Assembly: GCA_027587225.1 (NCBI GenBank)
Contig: JAPDDQ010000004.1
Coordinates: 1 to 64,000, forward strand
From: Solirubrobacter taibaiensis
GTDB lineage: Bacteria; Actinomycetota; Thermoleophilia; Solirubrobacterales; Solirubrobacteraceae
Direction of reading: 5' to 3'
DNA: 64,000 nt
This document shows positions 33,500 to 40,495 of the stretch, piece by piece. The translations under genes and the position numbers were made by a program. The notes under the pieces were generated by a model that saw nothing but the letters and a program-made list of their open reading frames with translations, was not told the origin of the DNA and made no database searches. Numbering within the stretch: position 1 is the first letter of the stretch; each line of letters begins with the position of its first letter.

Positions 33500-35716
33500 G
33501 TGTGGGCGAACTCCCCCTTGTCGGGGCTCTACGAGGACCTCTGGGGCCTGCACATCGCCATCAGCATCGGCGATTTCTTCGACTACGACCACGACCTGCG
33601 CCACTGGGTCAACGACGGCCTGATGGTGTTGTTCTTCTTCGTCATCGGGTTGGAGCTGCGGCGGCAGCTCTCGATGGGCGAGCTGACCGACCGCACGCGC
33701 TTCACGATCCCGGCGCTGGGCGCGATCGCCGGCCTGGTGGTCCCCGCGCTGGTGTACCTGGCGTTCAACCCGAGCGGGGAGGCCGCGCGCGGCTGGGGCA
33801 TCGCGATGGCCACCGACACCGCGTTCGTGCTCGGCGCGCTCGCGGTGGTCGGGCCCGCGTTCCCGGCCCACCTGCGCGTCTTCATGCTCTCGCTCTCGGT
33901 CGTGGACGACATCGGCGCGCTGTTGGCGATCGCCGTCTTCTACTCCGACGACGTCAGCTTCCTGCCGATCGTCATCGCCGCCGCGTGCGTGGTGGCGATG
34001 GCCCTGGTCAGCCGGGTGAAGGTGTTCCGCGGGCCGTTCTATCTCGTCGTGGGCCTGATCCTGTGGGTGGCGATGGTCGAGTCGGGCATCCACCCCACGC
34101 TCGCCGGCGTGGTGCTCGGCCTGCTCGTGCCCGCGTACGCCTCGCGCGCGGAGGACGTGCGGGAAGCGGGCGCCCTCGCCCGCGCCTTCGGGCAATCGCC
34201 GCTGCCGGAGCTCGCGCGCTCGGCCAAGCTGTCCGTAGAGCGTGCCGTGTCCCCCAACGAGCGGCTCACGGAGCTGCTGCACCCGTGGTCGAGCTTCTTC
34301 ATCGTCCCGGTGTTCGCGCTCGCCAACGCGGGTGTGGTGATCAACGGGGAGCTGCTCGAGCGCGCGTTCTCCTCCACGGTCACCTGGGGCGTGATCGTCG
34401 GCCTGGTCGTCGGCAAGTTCGTCGGCATCGGCGCCACCAGCCTGATCGCGGCTCGGCTCGGGCTCGGGCGCTTGCCGGGGCGCATCCGGCCGGGTGAGCT
34501 GCTGGGCGGCGCGGCGCTCGGCGGCATCGGCTTCACGATCTCGTTGTTCGTGGCCGACCTCGCCTTCGACTCCCAGCTGCTGGCCGACGAAGCCCGCATC
34601 GGCATCCTCACCGCCTCGCTGCTCGCGCTGGTGGTGGGCTGGGGCGTCTTCGCGCTCGACAAGTGGCGCGCCGCCGACGACGAAGACGCGCCGATCATGG
34701 TGCTCGACGAGGACGTCGACCCGGTGCGTGACCACATCCGCGGTCCGGTCGACGCCCCGTACACGCTGGTCGAGTACGGCGACTTCGAGTGCCCGTTCTG
34801 CGGGCGCGCGACCGGCACGGTGGAGGAACTGCGGGAGCGGTTCGGGGACCAGCTGCGGTACGTCTTCCGCCATCTGCCCCTACCCGAGGTCCACGCGCAC
34901 GCCGAGCTCGCCGCGGAGGCCGCCGAGGCCGCGGCGGAGCAGGGCGCCTTCTGGGAGATGCACGACCGCCTGTTCGCGCACCAGGACGCGCTCGAACCCG
35001 GTGATCTCGTCGATCACGCGAGCGCACTCGGCCTCGACGTGGAGCGCTTCGCCCGTTCGCTCGGCTCGGGCGACCACGCCCCGCGCGTGCGCGCCGACGT
35101 CGCGAGCGCCCAGGCCAGCGGCGCCGAAGGCACGCCGACGTTCTTCGTCAACGGCCGGCGGCTGCTCGGGCGCTACGACGCCGACACGCTCGCCGCGGCC
35201 CTCGCCGGCGGCGAGGCACCACCGCCCCGGGTGCCGGAGCGCTCCGTGAGCGAACGTCCGCAGATCCCGGCGGATTACGTCGCGCCGGGCCTGGACCTCG
35301 AAGACCTCACCGAGCAGCCCGCCGACGACGCCTTCCCGCGCCTGTCCAGCGCGCAGATCGACACGCTGGCGGCGTTCGGCGAGCGCCGACCGATCACGCC
35401 GGGCGAGCCGCTGTTCGAGCCGGGCTCTGAGGCCGCGGACTTCGTCGTCGTGGTCAGCGGCGCGGTTGCCCTGATCGTCGACGGACACATCGGCCGCGTC
35501 CACGGGCCGGGCAGCTTCATCGGCGAGCTGGCGCTGCTGCGCGGCGAAACGCTGCTCACGACGCCGGTCGGAGCCCGCGACGGCGAGGTCGTGATCGTCC
35601 CCGCGGCGCGCTTCGGGGAGGCGCTCGCCGCGGACCTCGAGCTCCGCGACATCATCTCCCGCGCCTACCTGCTGCGCCGCTCGATCCTGCTGGCGGCGAA
35701 CGCTCCGCGCCCGTAG
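33500..35716 (+). CDS. Triple fusion: NhaA Na+/H+ antiporter, DsbA-like thioredoxin domain, cNMP-binding domain
   Basis: The protein is 738 aa from GTG 33500. Residues about 1-395 are NhaA (MVLFFFVIGLELRRQL, MATDTAFVLGALAVVG with the TDxAF motif, SLSVVDDIGALLAIAVFY with the DD pair). About 405-575 is a DsbA-family thioredoxin fold with active site CPFC in YGDFECPFCGRATG and the cis-Pro in EGTPTFFVNG. About 620-735 is a cyclic-nucleotide-binding beta-roll (ITPGEPLFEPGSEAADF, FIGELALLRGE). Homology to NhaA continues upstream to about 33362 (REFVGQFAAPLRAYLHTETG), but no ATG, GTG or TTG lies in that frame; ATA 33362, overlapping the previous TAG, is a candidate start. Confidence 0.88.
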   Translation: MWANSPLSGLYEDLWGLHIAISIGDFFDYDHDLRHWVNDGLMVLFFFVIGLELRRQLSMGELTDRTRFTIPALGAIAGLVVPALVYLAFNPSGEAARGWGIAMATDTAFVLGALAVVGPAFPAHLRVFMLSLSVVDDIGALLAIAVFYSDDVSFLPIVIAAACVVAMALVSRVKVFRGPFYLVVGLILWVAMVESGIHPTLAGVVLGLLVPAYASRAEDVREAGALARAFGQSPLPELARSAKLSVERAVSPNERLTELLHPWSSFFIVPVFALANAGVVINGELLERAFSSTVTWGVIVGLVVGKFVGIGATSLIAARLGLGRLPGRIRPGELLGGAALGGIGFTISLFVADLAFDSQLLADEARIGILTASLLALVVGWGVFALDKWRAADDEDAPIMVLDEDVDPVRDHIRGPVDAPYTLVEYGDFECPFCGRATGTVEELRERFGDQLRYVFRHLPLPEVHAHAELAAEAAEAAAEQGAFWEMHDRLFAHQDALEPGDLVDHASALGLDVERFARSLGSGDHAPRVRADVASAQASGAEGTPTFFVNGRRLLGRYDADTLAAALAGGEAPPPRVPERSVSERPQIPADYVAPGLDLEDLTEQPADDAFPRLSSAQIDTLAAFGERRPITPGEPLFEPGSEAADFVVVVSGAVALIVDGHIGRVHGPGSFIGELALLRGETLLTTPVGARDGEVVIVPAARFGEALAADLELRDIISRAYLLRRSILLAANAPRP

Positions 35717-35732
35717 GGCGTGCCGCGTCCGG

Positions 35733-36180
35733 AACGGCGGCCACCGAGGGGGAATGGAGCGGCGTTTCCGCCCCGCTGCGCGAACATCGTGGTCCGGGCC
35801 CCGCGTGGCGTGGCCGGTTCGGCGTGCCGCTCTCAGTCGAGTTACGGGCACCGGAAATCGCGAGGAGCGGTCCTGGTCACTTCACTCCGCTCCACGTCCG
35901 GTCGATCGCACTCGATCACGACCGCGCTCCGAACAAAGGGGGTGGTGGATGAAAGTATCGCTATCCGATAGTTACATCCACCACCCCCAGCTAGCGCGTG
36001 TTCGGTTCCGCGAGATCCGCAGGAGGTCGACGGACGAGCGTGGCGCTCCACGAAATGTCAGTGGCCCGTAGCTCGACGGAGAGCGGCACGTCATCGCGAC
36101 CGTGCCACGCGGAGCCCGGACCCCGATGTTCGCGCAGCGGGGCGGAAACGCCGCTCCATTCCCCCTCGGTGGCCGCCGTT
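35733..36180. repeat. 448-bp near-palindromic element between convergent genes
   Basis: The first 57 bases (from AACGGCGGCCACCGAGGG, 35733) recur exactly as the reverse complement of the last 57 bases (ending at 36180), and only two mismatches occur in the first 77. The arms then diverge stepwise toward the centre, where a 14-bp perfect hairpin stands at 35938-35988. Symmetry ends sharply at both outer edges. There is no target-site duplication that I can see, and no protein is likely. The whole 521-base gap between the NhaA fusion (+) and the cytochrome gene (-) is filled by it. The family is unknown. Confidence 0.85.
35938..35988. repeat. Central hairpin of the 448-bp palindrome
   Basis: GGGGGTGGTGGATG (35938-35951) is the exact reverse complement of 35975-35988. 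The enclosed 23 bases contain a second small stem, TATCG/CGATA (35956-35960 and 35966-35970). Confidence 0.85.
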
Positions 36181-36237
36181 GAACCCGGCGCGCCCTCCAG
36201 TGGCGCAACGAGCTACGCGCCGCCCAACCGCGCGGGG

Positions 36238-36975
36238 CTACTCGACGGTGAGCTTGCCTTCCATGCCGCCGGCGCGGTGACCCTCGACGGAGCAGAAGAA
36301 CGTGTACTCGCCCGGCTCTAGATCGGCGGTGAACTCGGAGGTGCCGCCGGAGGTGACGACTTCGCCCTTCTCGTTGACGCCGTTGCCCTCGATGGCGATG
36401 TCGTGCGGGGTGCTCTGCGGGTTCTCCGACTTGATCTGAACGCTGCCGGCGGGCGTCTTGGCGTCCGCGAACTGGTAGGCGAGGCCGCGGGCGGCGACCG
36501 GGATGTCCAGCACGCCGTCCTTCGCCTCGGCGGTGCCTTCGGCCTGGGAGGCGCCGGCCGCGGCGAGCCGACCCTCGTCCTTGCCCTGCTTGCCAGCGGC
36601 GAAGGCGACGTACGCGGCGACGTCGCGCGCGTCCTGGCCCGTGACGATGTTCGCGGGCATCTGCGGAGTCGTTTCGGTCCGATCCTCAGGGTTGAGCTGA
36701 GGGTTACGGTTGGGGTGGAGGATCTGTGAGAGGACGACGCCCTGGAACGTGCTTTCGCCCAGGCCGTCGACGCGGGACTGCCGGAACGCGGCGTCCAGGT
36801 CCGGGCCTGTCGTGCCGGTCGCCCCGGCGCGCTCGAGCACGTGGCACGTGCCGCACTTCTCGGCGAAGAGCATCTTGCCGTTGACGACGTTGTCGCCCGT
36901 GTCCTTGAGCTGGCAGCCAGCGAGGCCCAACGAAGCCGAAATCACCCCGACGATCACCGCCAGCTCTCTCCTCAT
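36238..36975 (-). CDS. Lipoprotein joining cytochrome c and a type-1 copper (cupredoxin) domain
   Basis: The protein is 245 aa. ATG 36975 gives a signal peptide with lipobox LAGC, so it is membrane-anchored on the outside. About 25-130 is a class I cytochrome c with heme motif CGTCH and a candidate axial Met in TPQMPANIVTG. About 150-245 is a cupredoxin with His in STPHDIAIEGNG and the Cys-x-x-x-x-His-x-x-x-x-Met end FFCSVEGHRAGGMEG. A bound heme and a copper in one protein suggests an electron shuttle to the oxidases nearby. The alternative ATG 36984 would overlap the -10 box. Confidence 0.88.
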   Translation of the reverse strand: MRRELAVIVGVISASLGLAGCQLKDTGDNVVNGKMLFAEKCGTCHVLERAGATGTTGPDLDAAFRQSRVDGLGESTFQGVVLSQILHPNRNPQLNPEDRTETTPQMPANIVTGQDARDVAAYVAFAAGKQGKDEGRLAAAGASQAEGTAEAKDGVLDIPVAARGLAYQFADAKTPAGSVQIKSENPQSTPHDIAIEGNGVNEKGEVVTSGGTSEFTADLEPGEYTFFCSVEGHRAGGMEGKLTVE

Positions 36976-36982
36976 GCGCGGC

Positions 36983-36988
36983 ATCCTA
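36983..36988 (-). promoter_or_regulatory. -10 box TAGGAT, likely leaderless start
   Basis: On the minus strand TAGGAT ends 7 bases before ATG 36975, which decides the start of the cytochrome-cupredoxin gene. Confidence 0.5.
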
Positions 36989-37019
36989 ACCTGACGCGGG
37001 GACGAGGGGGGCCGCCGCA

Positions 37020-37025
37020 TAGGCT
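37020..37025 (+). promoter_or_regulatory. -10 box TAGGCT, likely leaderless start
   Basis: TAGGCT ends 8 bases before ATG 37034 in the 58-base divergent gap. Confidence 0.5.
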
Positions 37026-37033
37026 GCGGTGTC

Positions 37034-38230
37034 ATGCGCGTGCCCTTCCTGGTGGTGGCGATCGCCTGGTTCGCGACCATGGCGGGAGCGAATCTGGCCA
37101 CGCCGCTGTACGCCGTCTACGAGCGCGAGTTCGGGTTCGCGAGCGCGGTGCTCACGGTCGTCTTCGCCACCTACATGATCGTGCTGGCCCCGTCGCTGCT
37201 GGTGTTCGGCCAGCTCTCGGACCGGTTCGGCCGCCGCCGCGTGATGGCCGCCGGCTTCGCCACCGCGACGCTCGGGCTGCTCACGTTCGCCGCCGCGCAG
37301 AGCCTGCCGTGGCTGTTTGCGGCCCGCTCGCTGCAGGGCGTGGCCGTGGGGATGGTCGCCGGCGCGGCGGCCGCGGCGCTCGTCGAGCTCGACCCCGCTC
37401 CGCAGGAAGAGCGCGCCGCGCTGTTCACGTCGCTGGCCCAGGCCGGCGGCAGCGGCTCCGGGCCCGTGATCGCCGGGATGCTGGCCGAATGGGCCCCCCA
37501 CCGCCTCGTCCTCCCGTTCGCCCTGTTCGCGCTCTTCGGCGTCGCCGCCGCCATCTCCGCCCTGGCCATCCCCGAGCCCGCGGCGAAGATAAAGGGGCCA
37601 GGCCCCTTTAGGTTGGTGAAGCCCAGCGTGCCGGCGGAGATCCGGACGTTGTTCGTGCGGGCGAGCCTGACCGGGGCGGCGGTGTGGGCCGTGGCTTCGA
37701 CGTTCCTGTCCGTGGTGCCGTCGTACGCGGGCGAGCTGCTCGACACGGGGAACCTGGCGTTGCTGGGCGCGGTGAGCGGGACGATGCTGGCAACGTCGTG
37801 CGCGGCGCAGATCGCCGTGCGCAAGCGGCCGCCGGCGCACGCGCGCGACCAAGCGGTCGGCCTGCTGCTGTTGGCGGTGGGCCTCGTCGCGCTGGTGCTG
37901 GCGTTCCCGGCGAACAGCCTCGTCCTCCTGATCCTGGCCGGCCTGCTCAGCGGCGCGGGCCACGGGCTGGCGATCCTCGCCGCGCAGGGCCAGATCAACC
38001 TCGCCGCGCCGCCGGACCGGCGCGGAGCGGTCAACGCCGCCTTCTACACGCTGATCTACCTGGGCGTGGCGACGTCGGTGATGTCGATCGGCCTGATGAC
38101 CCTCGTCGTCTCGCTCTCAACCGCCGTGACGGTCTACGCCGCCTGCATCGCCGCCGTGGCGCTCGCGACCGCGGCCTGGCACGTCAGACCGTCGGCAGGT
38201 CGTCCAGCTCGCCCTGTGCCGCCGCGATGA
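37034..38230 (+). CDS. MFS transporter with a palindromic repeat in the central loop
   Basis: The protein is 398 aa with 12 predicted helices. The loop 2-3 signature FGQLSDRFGRRRVMAAGF fits MFS drug/sugar exporters. Between helices 6 and 7, at about residue 186, the frame passes through a perfect DNA palindrome that encodes KIKGPGPFRLVK, a basic insert without counterpart in typical MFS loops. The substrate is unknown. The last 47 bases overlap the convergent glycosyltransferase gene. Confidence 0.88.
   Translation: MRVPFLVVAIAWFATMAGANLATPLYAVYEREFGFASAVLTVVFATYMIVLAPSLLVFGQLSDRFGRRRVMAAGFATATLGLLTFAAAQSLPWLFAARSLQGVAVGMVAGAAAAALVELDPAPQEERAALFTSLAQAGGSGSGPVIAGMLAEWAPHRLVLPFALFALFGVAAAISALAIPEPAAKIKGPGPFRLVKPSVPAEIRTLFVRASLTGAAVWAVASTFLSVVPSYAGELLDTGNLALLGAVSGTMLATSCAAQIAVRKRPPAHARDQAVGLLLLAVGLVALVLAFPANSLVLLILAGLLSGAGHGLAILAAQGQINLAAPPDRRGAVNAAFYTLIYLGVATSVMSIGLMTLVVSLSTAVTVYAACIAAVALATAAWHVRPSAGRPARPVPPR
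37591..37609. repeat. Perfect palindrome AAAGGGGCC-A-GGCCCCTTT inside the MFS gene
   Basis: Nine-base arms around a central A. It is AT/GC-patterned unlike the surrounding codons and resembles short palindromic intergenic repeats that have moved into a gene. It keeps the reading frame. Confidence 0.7.
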
Positions 38231-39680
38231 CCGTCCGCGCGACGCCGTCCCACGAATAGTGCTCGCGGGTCACGTCCACGATCGTCTCGCGCGTACGGGC
38301 GCGCAGGTCCTCCGGCGCCGCCAGCCAGCCCGACAGCGCGTCCGCCAGCTCCACCACCGACGTAGAGCCGAGCGTGAAGGACAGCCACCCGCGCGCCGCC
38401 TCCGGGACGGCCTCGCGCAGCGTCCGTGCCACCTCGCCCAGGCCTGAGTGATCGGCCACCACCGGCAGCGCGCCGCACGCGGCAGCCTCCGCGGCGACCA
38501 TCCCGAACGCCTCGGGCGAGGTCGAGGTGACCGCCATCGCCTCGGCGGCGGGCAGCAGCGCGGTGAGCTCGTCGTGGTCCAGCCGTCCGGCGAAGTGCAC
38601 GCGGTCGCCGATCCGGGCCGGCGGGTACTCGTCGCCGACGGCATCCAGGAACGCCGCCAGCTGCGGCAGCTCACGCCCGTTCTCCGCCCGCGTGGCCCGC
38701 GCCGCCGCCACGTCGCCCGCGTCGAGCTGGGCGACGAGCGCCTCCAGTCCGGGCCGGAACGCCCCGAAGCCGACGATCACCAGCCGCGCTCGCGGCTCGC
38801 GCGCGAGCACCGACGGGAAGGCCGCCAGCAGCAGCTCCACGCCCTTGGAGGCGATCAGCTTGCCGACGTAGACGATCAAGCGGTCCCCGTCCTCGATCGC
38901 GTCCAGCGCCGCGACGGCCTCCTGTGGATCGCGCGCGAAGGAGGAGCCCTCGGTCGGCGCCGTCGCCGCCAGGCGCTCCCGCAGGCCGGTCAGATCGCCC
39001 GAACCGGGTGTGAAGCGCGCCACGTCCACCCCGGGCGGCCCCAGCCGCGTCTTCGCCACCAGCGCCGGATCGTCCAACTCGCCCCACAGCTGCTCCGCCG
39101 TGTGCCGCGAGCCGACGAGCACGCCTCCGGCCCGTTCCACCCCCTCGGCCGCGTGCGGCCGGAAGCGCGGGTACGGGCCGACGGTGAACGTGAGGTCGCT
39201 GCCGTGCACCTTGACGGCATACGGGACGTCATCCCCGAGCGCGCGCGCGAGGATCAGCGGCCCCATCACGAGGTGGTTCGCCAGCGCGACGTCCGGCCGC
39301 GCCCGCGCGACCACGTCGCGGACCGCCGCCACGTTGGCCTCGATGTAGTGCTCGAGTTCCGCTGCGCTCAGATCCTGGAACGGCTTCGCGTCGAAGCCCT
39401 CATAGCGATCAGCGACGTACAGCGGCAGCACCCGGCCGATGGCGGGCCGGTAGACCGTCGCGTGCACCGGCTCACGCCGGGCCGTGACCCGCAGCTCCCC
39501 GGTGTCCCATTCCCCGACGGCGTCCACCCACTTCAGCGAGAGCGGATCGGCCTCCTGGCAGAGCATGTGCACCTCGTGGCCGCCGCGCACGAACGCCGCC
39601 CCGAGCTCGGCGTTGTAGACGTTCGAGCCGGTCCCGCGCAGCAGGTACCCGTGGAAGATGAGAACGCGCACGGCAGACAC
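38184..39680 (-). CDS. GT4-type glycosyltransferase
   Basis: The protein is 498 aa with a GTG start (GTG 39671 is an in-frame alternative). A GT-B fold: N-terminal acceptor domain starting VRVLIFHGYLLRGTGSNVYN, then the donor domain with VYVGKLIASKGVELLLAAF, the RVHFAGRLDHDELTALLPAAE segment and the E-x7-E-like SPEAFGMVAAEAAACG. It transfers a sugar from a nucleotide donor, retaining configuration. An insertion of about 60 residues (region of ARATRAENGRELPQL) is unusual for the family. The product is unknown; no other polysaccharide genes lie around it. Confidence 0.85.
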   Translation of the reverse strand: MSAVRVLIFHGYLLRGTGSNVYNAELGAAFVRGGHEVHMLCQEADPLSLKWVDAVGEWDTGELRVTARREPVHATVYRPAIGRVLPLYVADRYEGFDAKPFQDLSAAELEHYIEANVAAVRDVVARARPDVALANHLVMGPLILARALGDDVPYAVKVHGSDLTFTVGPYPRFRPHAAEGVERAGGVLVGSRHTAEQLWGELDDPALVAKTRLGPPGVDVARFTPGSGDLTGLRERLAATAPTEGSSFARDPQEAVAALDAIEDGDRLIVYVGKLIASKGVELLLAAFPSVLAREPRARLVIVGFGAFRPGLEALVAQLDAGDVAAARATRAENGRELPQLAAFLDAVGDEYPPARIGDRVHFAGRLDHDELTALLPAAEAMAVTSTSPEAFGMVAAEAAACGALPVVADHSGLGEVARTLREAVPEAARGWLSFTLGSTSVVELADALSGWLAAPEDLRARTRETIVDVTREHYSWDGVARTVIAAAQGELDDLPTV

Positions 39681-39699
39681 GGTACGCCGAAGCCGTTGC

Positions 39700-39705
39700 T
39701 ACGCT
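39700..39705 (+). promoter_or_regulatory. -10 box TACGCT, likely leaderless start
   Basis: TACGCT ends 8 bases before ATG 39714. Confidence 0.4.
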
Positions 39706-39713
39706 CTCCGCCG

Positions 39714-39983
39714 ATGTCCGAGGGTCAGCTCTATCGCCTGCGCGCGCCGTCTACGGGTCGTGAGCTGCTGCTCGCGGCTGAGCCGGGCAGGATCTACACC
39801 GACCAGGACACGGGCGAAGAGCTCGAGGTGGTCGGGAAGGTGCTGCCCCTCCCGCCGTCGAAGTCAAGCCTGCCATGGGCCGTGGAGACGCTTCGCTTCT
39901 GCAACTGGTGCGATCAGCCCGCCCAGAAGGATCTGAACGACTGCCCCACGTGCGGCCGCCGCATGGCCGCGCTGCCCCGCTGA
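39714..39983 (+). CDS. Small zinc-ribbon protein
   Basis: The protein is 89 aa. The N-terminal half is a small beta domain (LYRLRAPSTGRELLLAA); the C-terminal half has four cysteines in FCNWCDQPAQKDLNDCPTCG, a zinc ribbon with CxxC pairs. It may bind nucleic acid or protein. No family can be named. A lipoprotein gene starts 14 bases downstream. Confidence 0.7.
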   Translation: MSEGQLYRLRAPSTGRELLLAAEPGRIYTDQDTGEELEVVGKVLPLPPSKSSLPWAVETLRFCNWCDQPAQKDLNDCPTCGRRMAALPR

Positions 39984-39997
39984 GAGGAGGTCGCCGT

Positions 39998-40384
39998 ATG
40001 CGCCTCGCGCCGCGGTTTGCCGCTGCCATTGCTGTGCTCGTCCTGACCGTCGCCGGTTGCGGCGGAGCGAATGTCGCCTATCGCGAGGTGCCGGGAGGCC
40101 CCGTGGAGCTCGAGGTCCCGGGCGAAGGCGCCGCCGTCGGCGCCGCCACGCCGACGCCCACCGCGGACGCCGACGCCACGGAGACGCCGGACGCCGACAC
40201 CGACGCGGAGGCGACCGCCGTGCCTGAGGCGACCGCCGTGCCCGACACCGGCACCGATGACGGCACCGGCGGCGGCACGGAAGCGCCCCCGGCGGACGAC
40301 GCCACGAACGAAACGCCGCCGCCCGCGGGCTCGCCGCAGCAGCAGTTCGAGGACTACTGCGCGGAGAACCCCGGCGCTTGCTAA
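39998..40384 (+). CDS. Small lipoprotein with a low-complexity Ala/Thr/Asp/Pro linker
   Basis: The protein is 128 aa. ATG 39998 has a GAGGAGG ribosome-binding site 6 bases upstream. A signal peptide with lipobox VAGC anchors it outside the membrane. Residues about 50-108 are a disordered stretch rich in Thr, Asp, Ala and Pro, ending in a short Cys-containing tail (QQQFEDYCAENPGAC) that could form a disulfide. The function is unknown. Confidence 0.75.
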   Translation: MRLAPRFAAAIAVLVLTVAGCGGANVAYREVPGGPVELEVPGEGAAVGAATPTPTADADATETPDADTDAEATAVPEATAVPDTGTDDGTGGGTEAPPADDATNETPPPAGSPQQQFEDYCAENPGAC

Positions 40385-40386
40385 TA

Positions 40387-40403
40387 ACCCGCTGTAGGCG
40401 GGT
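40387..40403 (+). terminator. Hairpin after the lipoprotein gene
   Basis: ACCCGC-TGTAG-GCGGGT forms a 6-bp stem two bases after the stop codon. There is no T-tract. Confidence 0.5.
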
Positions 40404-40495
40404 AGGTGGACAATCAAGTTCCGCTTGGATCGGCCGATTACTCCGGTCCACGGAAGGCATAAATCCTGCGCACCGCAACGGACATCCGAGGTGAC

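Noticed and set aside
35720-36208. Two similar peptides of about 80 residues, one on each strand of the palindrome
   Set aside because: They are alike only because the DNA is an inverted repeat. Their similarity fades where the arms diverge and no synonymous-change bias is evident, so they are probably not genes.
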